NCBI RefSeq assembly: GCF_004331385.1
Contig: NZ_SJON01000015.1
Location: forward strand, 38,435-102,434
Direction of reading: 5' to 3'
DNA: 64,000 bases
Origin: Enterobacter quasihormaechei
Lineage (GTDB): Bacteria; Pseudomonadota; Gammaproteobacteria; Enterobacterales; Enterobacteriaceae
Both the position numbers and the translations under genes were made by a program. Shown piece by piece: positions 33,816 through 47,625 of the stretch (position 1 is its first letter; each line of letters begins with the position of its first letter). The notes below the pieces were generated by a model, which was not told the DNA's origin, searched no databases, and was given only the letters and a program-made list of their open reading frames with translations.

Positions 33816-36800
33816 TCATTGCTGTGCTTCTTTGCGCGGCTGGCGCAGCACCTCATTAATCTGCGGTTTATCGATTGGGCCCGTAATGCGGTAGCGCAGA
33901 ATCGAGACCTTACTCCAGAGCGGCCCCAGCACTTTGCTGGCGGCAAATACCGCCGCACCGACAATCGGGTTAACCACAAACGCCGTCGCCACGCCCACGG
34001 TAGCGGAAATCTCCGGGGCAACGACCGCTTCCATATCCAGTTCACGACGCACCAGATCCACCGAGCCTTTCATGGCGATATCCGCCTCCAGGCCGTCCAG
34101 CAGCGTATCGTCAGTATGCATCACGCCGTCCTTGATCCAGGCCGTTCCGCGAATGGAGTCATAATAGAAACCGTCGTTGAAGGTATCGCTGAAATCGAAG
34201 CGCAGCTTGCGCAGCAGCGCGTCAAAGCTCAGCAGGCGCAGTATTTGCCCCGCATGGCCGGTGCTGACATCGGCAATTTGTCCCTTACCAAAACGGGTTC
34301 TGAGAATGCCGTTCAGCGTGGCGACGTCCGGCTGCCACGGCGCCGCACGCCAGTGCAGATCGTAATTCACATCGAATGACGATCCCCGAAGCGGCGTACT
34401 GATGCCGAAGAAGTTAGCCGCCGCATCCAGCTTGCTGCCTTTGATATCGCCTTTCAGGGAGGTGCGCTGCGCGCCCGGCTTATTCACCCATTCCCCGGCG
34501 GCGGTCAAACGGCCAAAACCGGTATCCACCAGACCACCGGTAAGGCTCAGCGTCGTGCCCTTGATGGCGACATCTCCGTCGATACGGCCATATTTTTGCC
34601 CCCACAGCCAGCACTCCGCACAGCGCAGCTGGAGATCGGGCCAGCCGCTGAAATCAACGCGCGATGTCTTGCTGAGGGGCGAAGCGGCCGTCGGCTGTTT
34701 TTCAGCCACGGCAAAGGTCGGGTTGTAATAGAGGTAGCGGATCGCCGCCTGCCACGGCGCGTTATCGCGCATCGTCAACGTGCCGTTAATTTCACGGCCC
34801 TGAGCCTCAACCTTTGAGCCGTTAGCCGTCGGCCGGGAAACGATGCTCAGGTTGTTCCACCGCTGCCCACCCAGCGTCAGCGCAGGCGTACGTAAGGTAA
34901 TGGCCTGCGGGAACTGCGCCGTTTGATCGACGTTTTGCCCGACACCTTTCTGGAACAGCGCCAGCCACTCTGCGCCATCCATCGCCGGCAGATTCAGCTC
35001 GATGCCCGCCTGCTCCGGCAGCGGTGGCGTGGTACGGCTGTCCGTCGTCCAGATCGCCCTGTCCAGCGTCAGCTTGCGGTTAAGCAGCCAGCGGCTGTTA
35101 AAGTGGTTTGTTCCGCCAGCGTTACCGGTTACGTCAAAGCCGTTGAGGTTACCGTCTACGTTAACGTTGACAGGCAGCGGCTCGCCGCTTTTCTTATTCA
35201 GAGGGGCGGGCAGCTGGCTGCTGAGATTTTTAAGATCGCCCGTGATGTCGACCTTATACCGCGCGCCGGAGTGATAAGGCAGGTCGATGGCCACCTTGCC
35301 ATTCCACGACACCGCGCCATCCACCGCGTTCTCAACCGGCTTCGGCAGGACATTCATGCGTGACGGCTGCCAGTTCGCGTCCATATTTACCGCCACCTGG
35401 TAGGCTTTATCACCCTCTGTGGTGGAGAAATCGATATTGACGGGTTGATTGAACCAGGTCGCTTTCAGCGGCTCACTTTTCAGATTGCCGTTAACAAAGC
35501 TGAACTGACCGCTGAGGTTTTTCAGCGTACTGTCCAGCGGCTTGATATAGAGGCTGTTGTTATTAAGGCGAACGTCGCCTTTGGCGGTGGTCATTTCCCC
35601 GTCGAGCGGGATATCCAGATGTAAGCGAGCATTCACATCGCCATCTAGCTGCAACTGCTGAAGGGTGGCCGCCAGAGAGTCATTCAGCGGCGTATCTTCA
35701 AAATACGGACCAACCGCATTACCCGGCCCCTTAATATCCGCATCAATCAGCAATTTCTCTTTCGAGTAATCCGGGATGTTTGCGGTCAGGTTGCTCGCCG
35801 TCACGCCGCCCAGCGCCACGCTGTCCGTCTTCATCCACAAGCCGTCATTGAGGAAGTTGAGTTCGATATCGAGATTTTTCAGCGCGGGCCAGTCCGGCTG
35901 GAAGGCATAGGTGGCGTTGCGCAGCGGCACCAGAACCTGGAACTGACCTTCGTTATGCTTATACGGGAACAGGTGCGGGTTGCCGCCGTAGACCAGCGTG
36001 GCGTTATCCGCCTGACCGCCCTGAATGGCGCCGCTGAGATAGTCCACCAGCGCTTTCCCCATCAGGTTCTCCGGGAAGTAGCGCCACGCCTGCGAGCCGT
36101 CATCCGTGCTGATGCCTGCCAGGATACCCAGCCACGGCTCATCGCCTTCAGGCTGTAGGTAACGGAAATTGCCGCGGGCATGCACCGCCCTGGCTTTTAC
36201 ATCGATATCGCGGCCATCAAGCTGAAAACCTTTGTCGTTCTTCAGCCAGTTGAGGGTGACATTACCCTGCGCGATCTCCAGCGGCGCACGAAAGACCGTT
36301 TCGTACGGCATTTTGGCATCCTGCATTTCTGCCGTCAGCCTGCCGTTTTCCACGCTTCCTTCCAGCTTGCCGCTGAAGTGCTCAGCGCCCGGCAGCAGTT
36401 TCCACTGTTTCCAGGCGAGATTTTTCCATGCCGCCTGGAAGCGCGTTTTTTCCGTGGCCTGAAGCGGAATATCCAGCGCCAGACGGTTTATCTGCCCGCT
36501 CGGCTGCGTCGCCAGCCAGATGTCACCCAGCTCCGGGGAGAGTTTTGCGGCCATTGAACGCAGGCCCTCGATCGCCGTCAGGTCCAGGTTACTGGCGCGG
36601 ATACGCAACTCGTCGCTGCGTTTACCGTTTACCCCGCCGACGTCCTGCTCCGGCATCCACGCCAGCGTCAGCGCGCCGCTTGGCCAGGGTTTGTTGTCCA
36701 TAGAGATGCGCGTATCCGGAATAGCGAACTGCCAGCCGCCTTTTTCCTGGGTTACATGGGCGGTGAGGTTATCGACCGAAAGCTGATGCTGATGGTTTTC

Positions 36801-37616
36801 GCCCTTCCAGCTCGCGCCCCCCTGCTTGAGCCAGATATCACCGCTGGCGAACGCCCCGTTCGTCAGGGTCATCCAGCCTTCGAGACTGAAACGCGCGGTT
36901 TCCAGCTGCATGTTCTGCTGGATCCACTCGCCAAGCCACGGCTTCACGTCCACATCGTCCGCCTGCAACCACACGCGGCCATTGTTCAGCAGGCCATTGT
37001 CGTCGCGCAGATCCATCCGCACCTGCATCACGCCGTGCTGCCCGTTCAGGCTGGAGAGATTTACCTGCCCCTCGGCGCGGTGGCGATCTTTTCCGTTTAG
37101 CCAGGTCAGCTGTGGGATCGCCAGCTCGGCGCGCTGCCCGGAAAGGGTAATAAAGCTGATTTCGCTGTCGCGCAGATCGAAATGATCGAACTGACGCAGG
37201 AAGAGATCGCTGATACGGCTGGTTTCCAGCCCCCGATCGCCTTCGCCGCTTTGCAGCGGCGTATTGGTCTTTAGCTGAAGTTGCCAGAAGGTGAGATCGC
37301 GAAACTGCCAGCGCAGATGCAGCAGGCTTTGCCAGACATCCAGCGCCAGGGTAACGCGTTTGATTTTAAGGTGACCGCCATCTTTCAGGCTGGCGCTGAT
37401 ATCCCGCGCATCAAGCGTCGGGCCAAAGGTCTGCCAGCTTGCCTCGATATGGCTCACGTCTAACGGCAGGCCGGTGGTGGACTCGATTTTCGCCAGGATC
37501 TGCGGACGCCAGCTGTCAAGATGCGGCAAGACGAGACGCAGCCCGCTCACGAGCAACGCGACAATCACGACCAGCGTTGCCCCTGTAAGCAGTAAAATCC
37601 CCGGCAATCGCCTCAC
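33816..37616 (-). CDS. yhdP: AsmA-like envelope protein YhdP
   Basis: Giant AsmA-family protein anchored in the inner membrane by one N-terminal helix (GILLLTGATLVVIVALLVSGL) with a long beta-rich periplasmic body. E. coli YhdP, with TamB and YdbH, is implicated in bulk phospholipid transfer to the outer membrane and in control of cyclic enterobacterial common antigen effects. DUF3971 and AsmA-like C-terminal regions span nearly the whole chain; hydrophobic helices near the C terminus (SATVGVATAFVVNPIVGAAV) and a tail RQPRKEAQQ close it. 1266 aa, as in E. coli. Confidence 0.96.
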   Translation of the reverse strand: MRRLPGILLLTGATLVVIVALLVSGLRLVLPHLDSWRPQILAKIESTTGLPLDVSHIEASWQTFGPTLDARDISASLKDGGHLKIKRVTLALDVWQSLLHLRWQFRDLTFWQLQLKTNTPLQSGEGDRGLETSRISDLFLRQFDHFDLRDSEISFITLSGQRAELAIPQLTWLNGKDRHRAEGQVNLSSLNGQHGVMQVRMDLRDDNGLLNNGRVWLQADDVDVKPWLGEWIQQNMQLETARFSLEGWMTLTNGAFASGDIWLKQGGASWKGENHQHQLSVDNLTAHVTQEKGGWQFAIPDTRISMDNKPWPSGALTLAWMPEQDVGGVNGKRSDELRIRASNLDLTAIEGLRSMAAKLSPELGDIWLATQPSGQINRLALDIPLQATEKTRFQAAWKNLAWKQWKLLPGAEHFSGKLEGSVENGRLTAEMQDAKMPYETVFRAPLEIAQGNVTLNWLKNDKGFQLDGRDIDVKARAVHARGNFRYLQPEGDEPWLGILAGISTDDGSQAWRYFPENLMGKALVDYLSGAIQGGQADNATLVYGGNPHLFPYKHNEGQFQVLVPLRNATYAFQPDWPALKNLDIELNFLNDGLWMKTDSVALGGVTASNLTANIPDYSKEKLLIDADIKGPGNAVGPYFEDTPLNDSLAATLQQLQLDGDVNARLHLDIPLDGEMTTAKGDVRLNNNSLYIKPLDSTLKNLSGQFSFVNGNLKSEPLKATWFNQPVNIDFSTTEGDKAYQVAVNMDANWQPSRMNVLPKPVENAVDGAVSWNGKVAIDLPYHSGARYKVDITGDLKNLSSQLPAPLNKKSGEPLPVNVNVDGNLNGFDVTGNAGGTNHFNSRWLLNRKLTLDRAIWTTDSRTTPPLPEQAGIELNLPAMDGAEWLALFQKGVGQNVDQTAQFPQAITLRTPALTLGGQRWNNLSIVSRPTANGSKVEAQGREINGTLTMRDNAPWQAAIRYLYYNPTFAVAEKQPTAASPLSKTSRVDFSGWPDLQLRCAECWLWGQKYGRIDGDVAIKGTTLSLTGGLVDTGFGRLTAAGEWVNKPGAQRTSLKGDIKGSKLDAAANFFGISTPLRGSSFDVNYDLHWRAAPWQPDVATLNGILRTRFGKGQIADVSTGHAGQILRLLSFDALLRKLRFDFSDTFNDGFYYDSIRGTAWIKDGVMHTDDTLLDGLEADIAMKGSVDLVRRELDMEAVVAPEISATVGVATAFVVNPIVGAAVFAASKVLGPLWSKVSILRYRITGPIDKPQINEVLRQPRKEAQQ

Positions 37617-37658
37617 GCGTCTCTCCTTGTCAGCCTTTAATCTCGCAGCGAACTGCGT

Positions 37659-39128
37659 TTACATCATTACGACGTCAAACTGCTCCTGGTTATAGAGCGG
37701 CTCAATCTGCACTTTTACCTGTTTGCCGACAAAGATTTCCACTTCCGCCAGCGCGTGCGACTCTTCCCCTTTCAGGGCCTCCGCCACCGCAGGGGAAGCA
37801 TAGACCAGAAAACGGTCGGAGTCGTAGGCATGATGGACGCGGACAATCTCACGCATGATCTCGTAGCAGACCGTCTCCACCGTCTTTACCGTTCCGCGTC
37901 CATGGCAGGTTGGACACTCGTTGCAGAGCACGTGTTCCACGCTTTCGCGGGTCCGTTTCCGGGTCATTTCCACCAGCCCCAGCTGGGAGAAGCCGTTGAT
38001 GCTGGTTTTCACGCGATCTTTACTCAGCGCCTGCTCCAGCGAGTGCAGCACGCGACGGCGGTGATCTTCATTATTCATATCGATAAAGTCGATGATGATA
38101 ATGCCGCCCAGATTGCGCAGGCGAAGCTGGCGCGCGATGGCCTGCGTCGCTTCGATGTTGGTGTTGAAGATGGTGTCATCGAGGTTGCGATGGCCGACAA
38201 ACGCGCCGGTGTTGATATCCACGGTGGTCATCGCTTCGGTCTGGTCGATAATCAGATAACCGCCCGATTTCAGCTCAACCTTACGCTCCAGCGCGCGCTG
38301 GATTTCGTTTTCAACGTCATAGAGGTCAAATATCGGCTGGCGTCCGGTGTAATGCTCCAGCAGCCCCGGCATTTCCGGAATGTACTCGGCGGTAAACTCC
38401 AGCAGGGCTTCATACGTCAGGCGGGAGTCCACACGGATGCGGTCAAGCTGCGCATCGGCGAAATCACGCAGTACGCGCTGAGCAAGCGCCAGCTCGCCGT
38501 ACAGACGGTAGCGGGTCTGGTTGCGTTTTTTCCGCTCCATCACCTTGGTCCAGACGCGCTTCAGGTAGGCCGCATCCGAGGCCAGATCGTCTTCGCTGAT
38601 CCCTTCCGCCGCGGTACGAATAATAAAGCCGCCCTGCTCGTCGCAGTAGGCGCTCACGACTTTTTTCAGGCGCTCGCGCTCGCTTTCGCTTTCAATACGC
38701 TGTGAAACGCCAACGTGCGACGCGCCCGGCATAAACACCAGATAGCGTGAAGGCAGGGTGATGTCGGTGGTCAGACGCGCGCCTTTGGTGCCCAGCGGAT
38801 CTTTCACCACCTGCACCATCAGATCCTGGCCCTGACGCACCAGCTCAGAGATGTCGCGCACGGCAAACTGCTTTTGCTCTTCGCCAGCCACGCATTCGGT
38901 GTGCGGCATGATATCGGAGGCATGTAAAAACGCCGCCTTATCGAGCCCAATATCTACAAAAGCCGCCTGCATACCCGGTAGTACACGACTGACACGACCT
39001 TTGTAGATATTGCCTACGATTCCGCGTCGCGCTTCACGCTCAATATGAATTTCCTGAAGAATGCCACCATCAATGTAGGCCACACGGGTTTCCGAGGGCG
39101 TTACGTTTACCAACAATTCAGCCGTCAT
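37659..39128 (-). CDS. rng: Ribonuclease G
   Basis: Endoribonuclease of the RNase E/G family that matures the 5' end of 16S rRNA and degrades some mRNAs. An S1 RNA-binding domain lies at about residues 36-120 ([21 protein letters not shown]), the catalytic magnesium region includes [11 protein letters not shown] and IIIIDFIDM, and the zinc-link CPTCHGRGT joins the dimer. The start at 39128 (MTAELLVN) gives 489 aa, equal to E. coli. The C-terminal scaffold of RNase E is absent, as expected. It overlaps the end of maf by 11 bases. Confidence 0.98.
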   Translation of the reverse strand: MTAELLVNVTPSETRVAYIDGGILQEIHIEREARRGIVGNIYKGRVSRVLPGMQAAFVDIGLDKAAFLHASDIMPHTECVAGEEQKQFAVRDISELVRQGQDLMVQVVKDPLGTKGARLTTDITLPSRYLVFMPGASHVGVSQRIESESERERLKKVVSAYCDEQGGFIIRTAAEGISEDDLASDAAYLKRVWTKVMERKKRNQTRYRLYGELALAQRVLRDFADAQLDRIRVDSRLTYEALLEFTAEYIPEMPGLLEHYTGRQPIFDLYDVENEIQRALERKVELKSGGYLIIDQTEAMTTVDINTGAFVGHRNLDDTIFNTNIEATQAIARQLRLRNLGGIIIIDFIDMNNEDHRRRVLHSLEQALSKDRVKTSINGFSQLGLVEMTRKRTRESVEHVLCNECPTCHGRGTVKTVETVCYEIMREIVRVHHAYDSDRFLVYASPAVAEALKGEESHALAEVEIFVGKQVKVQIEPLYNQEQFDVVMM

Positions 39129-39711
39129 AATTATCCCTTCCCTCACGCAGTGAGTTAAAATTACTCAGCAACTCATACGTTTCCACCAGCGGTAAGCCGA
39201 CTACGGCGTGATAGCTGCCATTTATCTTCCTGACAAAACAGCCACCCAACCCTTGAATACCGTATGCACCTGCTTTATCCATCGGTTCACCGCTGGCGAT
39301 ATAGCCGGCGATCTCCTCGTCGGTGAGGACTCTGAACGTCACTTCCGTTACCACCAGGCAATCCAGAACGTACTGGCTGTCCGCCAGCGCCACCGCCGTC
39401 ATCACCTGATGCGTTTGTCCGGACAGGTTGCGCAGCATCTGCGCCGCATGGTCTGCGTCACGGGGTTTCTCAAGCACTTCACCCTTGAGAATGACGATGG
39501 TGTCCGCACCCAGCACCGGTAAGTCACGCGGCACGCATGCGACGCCCGCCTGCGCTTTTTCACGCGCCAGACGAGAGACGTACTGCTGAGCGCTTTCGCC
39601 CTCAGCACGTTTTTCTTCAATGCCGGTAACGATGCGTTCGAAGGAGACACCCAGCTGCGCGAGCAGTTCCTGGCGACGCGGAGAACCGGAGGCAAGATAC
39701 AGAGACGTCAT
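39118..39711 (-). CDS. yhdE: Nucleoside triphosphate pyrophosphatase YhdE (Maf family)
   Basis: Maf-family house-cleaning pyrophosphatase, hydrolysing dTTP, UTP and modified pyrimidine nucleotides to monophosphates. The family signature [10 protein letters not shown] is at residues 8-17, with [15 protein letters not shown] and the catalytic Asp/Lys/Glu region following. Length 197 aa as in E. coli. Between rng and mreD in a minus-strand cluster. Confidence 0.96.
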   Translation of the reverse strand: MTSLYLASGSPRRQELLAQLGVSFERIVTGIEEKRAEGESAQQYVSRLAREKAQAGVACVPRDLPVLGADTIVILKGEVLEKPRDADHAAQMLRNLSGQTHQVMTAVALADSQYVLDCLVVTEVTFRVLTDEEIAGYIASGEPMDKAGAYGIQGLGGCFVRKINGSYHAVVGLPLVETYELLSNFNSLREGRDNYDG

Positions 39712-39720
39712 AGAAACCTT

Positions 39721-41225
<1,505 letters not shown>

Positions 41226-41287
41226 AGGCTATGCGTATTCTCGCGTCAGAGAGAAAGGGTAGCAAATTGCTACCCTCTCACACCCGA

Positions 41288-42457
<1,170 letters not shown>

Positions 42458-42613
42458 TTACAAATTCATCCCCTGAATCCGTCAGGGCTGAGTAAACAGC
42501 AGCGTCCCTCACTTTCACTTGTAACCCATTAAAGGTCGTTCACTGGCTTTTATGCTCGTCTTACTCAAAGCTACAGGCGCGATATTCTACGTGAAAACAA
42601 AGTAAACGGCAGG

Positions 42614-44554
42614 TCAAACAGAGTATCTTTGCAAATATTTTTTCACATTGGTGTCAAGGGGCTGTGAGGCCGCAAAAAAATCCCCCTGACCGCCCGCTAC
42701 ACCGCGCTCTTTCAACATCTGCCATTCACTGCGTGAACGTACGCCTGTGGCAAATACCTGCGTTTGCGTTCCTTTGCACGCTTCCACCAGGCTCTGTACC
42801 AGCAGCTGGTTTTCCGTGCGTTTTTCAATCGTTCTGACCAGACCAGGATGCAGCTTCAATAATTCTACATCCAGCTCTTTGATCCAGCTGGTGCTCACCA
42901 GCGTCAGACCCGCCTGGGTGACGGCCACACGAGCCCCAAGCGCATTGATTAAACGTACCACCGGACGTAACCGGCTGATGTGTTGACCTACATCTGCCTC
43001 TGCAAGTTCAAAAATAATGCGTTTGCGTTGCGATTTTTCGCACTGCATTAACGTGTCGCGTAACCAGCGCTGGAAGCGCGGACGAATCAGCGACTCGACG
43101 GTCACCTGTAAAGCCAGATTTTCCTCAGGCCAGTACGATAAAAACGGGATGAGGCGGGTGATTTGCTGGCGGTCATACTCTTCGGATAAGCCAAATTGCA
43201 GCACCATCGGCAGATATTCCGCCGAGATAACCTCTTCGGTGCCATCAAAAATACGGCACATCAGCTCACGGTGATGAACATGGCCATTCTTCATGACCGC
43301 CGGTTTTTGATAGATACGCGGTCCACCGCGGCTCAGCATCTGTTCAATCAGGGTTCGCCAGCGCACGTTGCCGCGCCCTTTCTCCGGCAGCGTATCATCA
43401 TAGACCGCCCAGCCGTTCGCGCCCTGTAATACGGCGTTACGCGTAGCCGCTTCCGCATGTTCCATCACCTGCTCCGTCGACTGGCCGCCGCGCCAGGCAC
43501 AGATGCCCATATGCACCATGTCGTCTCTGTCGAGCATTTTGCTCTGCGGCAGCGCATCAACGGCTTTCAGCAGCTGGCTGGCGATACTCTCGGACTCCTT
43601 TAAGGTGCGATGCGGCAGCAAGACGGCAAAGTCACTGCGGTGGTAGCGCGCCAGCAGCGCGCCGGGGTAGCGCATAATAAAGGTGGACAGCAGGTTAATC
43701 AGGGTGAAGAGATTCTCTTCCGCCACGCGCTGTCCCCAGGTATCACGAAGCAGATCGAAGTCCGGCAGGCGAATCATCATCACCACGCCGTGCGTGCCTA
43801 CCTTTTCGGGGTCATCAAGCAGCGTAGCCAGCTGATTATCAAAGAAGAGACGGTTGTTAAGGCCCGTTTTGTTATCCTGCGCGGCGTAGGAGCGGATCAG
43901 CGTGTCCATACGGCTACGCTGGTCGCTGGCAAACTGGATTTCGGAGAGCAGCACGTCCAGGGCGCTACTGGTGCGCGACGGCCATTCATACACCGATCCC
44001 CGCACCTGCGGCCCCCGCTCGCCATTGAGTATCCGCACGGAGCGTGTTTCCAGCAGTTCCTGGCCGGAAAGCTGACGACGCTGCCAGCGAACGGCGAGGA
44101 AAATGAGCAGTACGATAAAGGCAACGGCGATGGTTAAAGGTGCGGTGGTCATGAGCGAGCGTAAATAGTTGCTCATCGGATCCTGGTACATCATATGGAT
44201 CGTCATACCAGGGTGTTTAAGCGAATGGACCGTTACGTCCCGATACTGTTCTACCGTGCCGGCAGGACGATAGCTGCCCTGGCGGGTATGGCTGAAAACG
44301 GTCTGCTTCCCCTGTTTAATCTCGATCCGCACAATATCCACAGGCACCATTAACTCATCCAGCTCACGCGAAAGCGCCGGGAAGGGTGTGGTGATCAGGC
44401 GGGTGTCGATAACCGATGCAACCGATTCAACACGGTTAACCAGCTTATCCTGGATGGCATTATAAAAGCTCAGCGAGCAGCCGATCAGCGTGACAATGAT
44501 GGTCAGCCCCGTCAGCAAAGTGATAAAAGCTGAGAACTTCGTCGTTAATCGCAT
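42614..44554 (-). CDS. csrD: RNase E specificity factor CsrD (degenerate GGDEF/EAL)
   Basis: Membrane protein that targets the CsrB and CsrC regulatory RNAs for RNase E cleavage, so raising free CsrA. Two transmembrane helices (about 8-30 and 135-155) flank a periplasmic loop, followed by a HAMP-like segment, a GGDEF domain and an EAL domain. Both catalytic motifs are degenerate: HRSDF at the GGDEF position and ELM at the EAL position, as in E. coli CsrD, so no c-di-GMP turnover is expected. Length 646 aa is normal. Confidence 0.96.
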   Translation of the reverse strand: MRLTTKFSAFITLLTGLTIIVTLIGCSLSFYNAIQDKLVNRVESVASVIDTRLITTPFPALSRELDELMVPVDIVRIEIKQGKQTVFSHTRQGSYRPAGTVEQYRDVTVHSLKHPGMTIHMMYQDPMSNYLRSLMTTAPLTIAVAFIVLLIFLAVRWQRRQLSGQELLETRSVRILNGERGPQVRGSVYEWPSRTSSALDVLLSEIQFASDQRSRMDTLIRSYAAQDNKTGLNNRLFFDNQLATLLDDPEKVGTHGVVMMIRLPDFDLLRDTWGQRVAEENLFTLINLLSTFIMRYPGALLARYHRSDFAVLLPHRTLKESESIASQLLKAVDALPQSKMLDRDDMVHMGICAWRGGQSTEQVMEHAEAATRNAVLQGANGWAVYDDTLPEKGRGNVRWRTLIEQMLSRGGPRIYQKPAVMKNGHVHHRELMCRIFDGTEEVISAEYLPMVLQFGLSEEYDRQQITRLIPFLSYWPEENLALQVTVESLIRPRFQRWLRDTLMQCEKSQRKRIIFELAEADVGQHISRLRPVVRLINALGARVAVTQAGLTLVSTSWIKELDVELLKLHPGLVRTIEKRTENQLLVQSLVEACKGTQTQVFATGVRSRSEWQMLKERGVAGGQGDFFAASQPLDTNVKKYLQRYSV

Positions 44555-44737
44555 CCTTGAGATTACTCCGTGGGTTGAAGGGGTCGCAAGTGAGCGCTAA
44601 CTTGCATTTCAAATGCGGCATACTACCAAACCTGGTGTATCTGGCAATTTATTGCGTTACATCGGCACGGTGTTTCACTGAGCGAGTATAGTCTTCAGAA
44701 CATATTTTCCCATTACTAAACCTGGTGAGGACCCCCT

Positions 44738-45712
44738 ATGCAGGCTTTGATTTTAGAACAGCAGGACGGCAAAACCGTTGCCTCGGTGCAAACCATTGAG
44801 GAGAGCCGCCTGCCGGAAGGCGACGTGACCGTGGATATCGACTGGTCCAGCCTGAACTATAAAGACGCACTGGCCATTACGGGGAAAGGTAAAATCATCC
44901 GAAATTTCCCGATGGTGCCCGGAATCGACTTTGCAGGCCGCGTGCATACCAGTGAAGATCCGCGCTTCCACGCCGGACAGCAGGTCCTGCTCACCGGCTG
45001 GGGGGTGGGTGAAAACCACTGGGGCGGGCTGGCAGCACAGGCGCGCGTAAAAGGTGACTGGCTGGTCCCGATGCCGAAAGGCATGGACGGCCGCAAAGCG
45101 ATGATCGTCGGCACGGCGGGCTTCACCGCCATGCTGTGCGTCATGGCGCTGGAAGAGGCCGGGATCCGTCCTGACTCCGGCGAAATCGTCGTCACCGGCG
45201 CAAGCGGCGGCGTGGGCAGCACGGCCGTCACGCTGCTGCACAAGCTGGGATATCAGGTCGCCGCCGTCTCTGGCCGCGAAAGTACGCATGATTATCTGCG
45301 TCAGCTGGGCGCAAACCGTATTCTGAGCCGCGACGAGTTCGCCGAAACCCGCCCGCTGGAAAAACAGGTCTGGGCTGGCGCGGTCGATACCGTCGGCGAC
45401 AAAGTGCTGGCGAAAGTGCTGGCGCAAATGAACTACGGCGGCTGCGTGGCGGCCTGTGGGCTGGCGGGTGGTTTTGCCCTGCCGACGACGGTGATGCCGT
45501 TTATTCTGCGCAACGTGCGCCTTCAGGGCGTCGATTCGGTTATGGCTCCAGCCGAGCGGCGTGCCGAGGCCTGGGAACGTCTGGTCCGCGATCTGCCGGC
45601 CTCGTTCTATGAGCAGAGCGCCACGGAGATTACCCTGAGCCAGGCGCCAGAGTTCGCGAATAAAATCATGGACAACCAGTTCCACGGTCGTGCGCTGGTC
45701 AAAATTGCCTAA
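44738..45712 (+). CDS. acuI: Acrylyl-CoA reductase AcuI
   Basis: NADPH-dependent medium-chain reductase of the YhdH/AcuI quinone oxidoreductase group, reducing toxic acryloyl-CoA to propionyl-CoA. No zinc-binding cysteines are present, as the family requires. The nucleotide-binding loop is VTGASGGVGSTAVTLLHKLGY (about residues 149-169). Length 324 aa as in E. coli YhdH. GGTGAGGACCCCCT precedes the start. Divergent from csrD, the E. coli arrangement. Confidence 0.96.
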   Translation: MQALILEQQDGKTVASVQTIEESRLPEGDVTVDIDWSSLNYKDALAITGKGKIIRNFPMVPGIDFAGRVHTSEDPRFHAGQQVLLTGWGVGENHWGGLAAQARVKGDWLVPMPKGMDGRKAMIVGTAGFTAMLCVMALEEAGIRPDSGEIVVTGASGGVGSTAVTLLHKLGYQVAAVSGRESTHDYLRQLGANRILSRDEFAETRPLEKQVWAGAVDTVGDKVLAKVLAQMNYGGCVAACGLAGGFALPTTVMPFILRNVRLQGVDSVMAPAERRAEAWERLVRDLPASFYEQSATEITLSQAPEFANKIMDNQFHGRALVKIA

Positions 45713-45789
45713 TCTTCAAATTTTCGTGACATATTCGCGCTAACCCGCCTCCTCCGTCATGCTTAGAAAAACGCCTGACGGAGGATGCC

Positions 45790-46791
45790 ATGAAAACCCG
45801 AAAACTGACGGAAGCCGACGTAACGTCTGAATCTGTCTTTATGCTACAGCGCCGCCAGATCCTGAAGATGCTTGGCATCAGCGCCACCGCCTTGACGCTC
45901 ACGCCTGCGGCCCACGCCGACCTGCTCGACTGGTTTAAGGGTAACGATCGTCCGAAAGCCCCCTCCGGTGCCCCCCTTAACTTCACCAAACCGGCGCAAT
46001 GGCAAAATAAGCTGGCGTTGACCCCGGAAGAAAAAGTCACCGGCTATAACAACTTTTACGAGTTTGGTCTTGATAAGGCCGATCCTGCCGCCAACGCGGG
46101 CAGCATGAAAACCGATCCCTGGACCCTGAAGATTGACGGCGAAGTGGCAAAACCGCTGACGCTGGATCATCACGACCTCACCACCCGCTTCCCCCTTGAA
46201 GAACGCATTTACCGCATGCGCTGCGTGGAAGCCTGGTCGATGGTCGTGCCGTGGGTGGGCTTCCCTTTGCACAAGCTCCTGGCCCTGGCTGAGCCCACCA
46301 GCAACGCGAAGTATGTCTCTTTCCAGACGCGCTATGCGCCGGACGAGATGCCGGGCCAGAAGGATCGGTTCATCGGCGGCGGGCTGGAATATCCGTACGT
46401 TGAAGGGTTACGCCTCGACGAAGCCATGCATCCCCTTACGCTGCTGACCGTGGGCGTTTACGGCAAAGCGCTGCCGCCGCAAAACGGGGCCCCCATTCGC
46501 TTAACCGTACCGTGGAAATACGGCTTCAAAAACATTAAATCCATCGTCAGCATCAAGCTCACCCGCGAGCGCCCGCCGACCTCCTGGAACCTGGCGGCGC
46601 CCGACGAGTACGGGTTTTACGCCAACGTTAACCCACACGTTGACCATCCTCGCTGGTCCCAGGCGACGGAACGTTTTATCGGTTCCGGCGGCGCGCTGGA
46701 CGTTAAACGCCAGCCAACGCTGTTGTTTAACGGCTATGCGGATGAAGTGGCATCCCTGTACCGTGGGCTGAATTTACGGGAGAACTTCTGA
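45790..46791 (+). CDS. msrP: Periplasmic methionine-sulfoxide reductase catalytic subunit MsrP
   Basis: Molybdopterin enzyme that repairs oxidised methionine in periplasmic proteins, taking electrons from MsrQ. A Tat signal with the twin arginine at residues 21-22 ([10 protein letters not shown]) is followed by a hydrophobic stretch and AHA cleavage site. The molybdenum-ligand Cys145 is in [15 protein letters not shown]. Length 333 aa. msrQ starts directly after the stop. In E. coli the pair (yedYZ) sits with hprSR at another locus; no hprSR is seen here. Confidence 0.96.
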   Translation: MKTRKLTEADVTSESVFMLQRRQILKMLGISATALTLTPAAHADLLDWFKGNDRPKAPSGAPLNFTKPAQWQNKLALTPEEKVTGYNNFYEFGLDKADPAANAGSMKTDPWTLKIDGEVAKPLTLDHHDLTTRFPLEERIYRMRCVEAWSMVVPWVGFPLHKLLALAEPTSNAKYVSFQTRYAPDEMPGQKDRFIGGGLEYPYVEGLRLDEAMHPLTLLTVGVYGKALPPQNGAPIRLTVPWKYGFKNIKSIVSIKLTRERPPTSWNLAAPDEYGFYANVNPHVDHPRWSQATERFIGSGGALDVKRQPTLLFNGYADEVASLYRGLNLRENF

Positions 46792-47391
46792 GTGCGTTTA
46801 ACGGCAAAGCAGATAACCGGGCTGAAGGTACTCCTGCACTTAGCCGGATTACTCCCCTTTATCTGGCTCTTTTGGGCAGCCAGTCAGGGGCAGTTTAGTG
46901 CCGATCCGGCTAAAGATATTCAGCATTTTACGGGTCGGATGGCTCTGAAATTTTTGCTGGCGACCTTGCTCGTCTCACCGCTGGCGCGCTACGCTAAACA
47001 GCCCTTATTGATACGCACGCGACGGCTTTTGGGGCTATGGTGTTTTGCCTGGGCGACGCTGCATCTCACCAGCTACGCCCTGCTGGAGCTGGGCATTAAC
47101 AACCTGGCACTCCTTGGCAGCGAACTGGTGACGCGCCCTTATCTGACGCTGGGTATCGTAAGCTGGCTGGTTTTACTGGCGCTGACGCTGACATCCACGC
47201 AGTACGCGCAGCGAAAACTGGGCCGACGCTGGCAACGGCTGCACAACTTCGTCTATCTTGTCGCGATCCTCGCCCCCCTTCATTACCTGTGGTCGGTGAA
47301 GATTTTATCCCCTCAGCCGGTCATCTACGCCCTGCTGGCATTGGCCCTTTTAGCATGGCGTTACAAGAAGTTCCGCCAGTGGTGGCGATAG
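46792..47391 (+). CDS. msrQ: MsrPQ heme subunit MsrQ
   Basis: Inner-membrane heme b protein that passes quinone-pool electrons to MsrP. About six transmembrane helices occur in 199 aa, with histidines in helices ([40 protein letters not shown]) suited to heme ligation. The start is GTG at 46792, immediately after the msrP stop (TGA GTG with one shared base region), so the two are co-translated. Confidence 0.95.
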   Translation: MRLTAKQITGLKVLLHLAGLLPFIWLFWAASQGQFSADPAKDIQHFTGRMALKFLLATLLVSPLARYAKQPLLIRTRRLLGLWCFAWATLHLTSYALLELGINNLALLGSELVTRPYLTLGIVSWLVLLALTLTSTQYAQRKLGRRWQRLHNFVYLVAILAPLHYLWSVKILSPQPVIYALLALALLAWRYKKFRQWWR

Positions 47392-47625
47392 TTAACGAAA
47401 CTGTGCGTTTTCCCGCAGAATATTTATCAACCGCGAATCTTTTTCGGATAGCGGTTGATAATCTTCCCTGATAAGACCAGTATTTAGCTGCCAAATGCTA
47501 CGAAATCGTTATAATGTGCGACTTCGGTTTTCCGGACAGGGGTTTTAGGCCTCTGAAAGGGTGACAATTGCGCGTTGAGGGTATATGTTGTTTTTTACCC
47601 GAAAATCGCAGGAGATAGCGGCACA

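Noticed and set aside
42614..44554. CsrD as an active diguanylate cyclase/phosphodiesterase
   Set aside because: GGDEF is HRSDF and EAL is ELM, so it fits the catalytically inert CsrD.
44753..45685. 310-codon minus-strand frame opposite acuI
   Set aside because: Composition of a shadow frame and no start context; acuI is complete and conserved.
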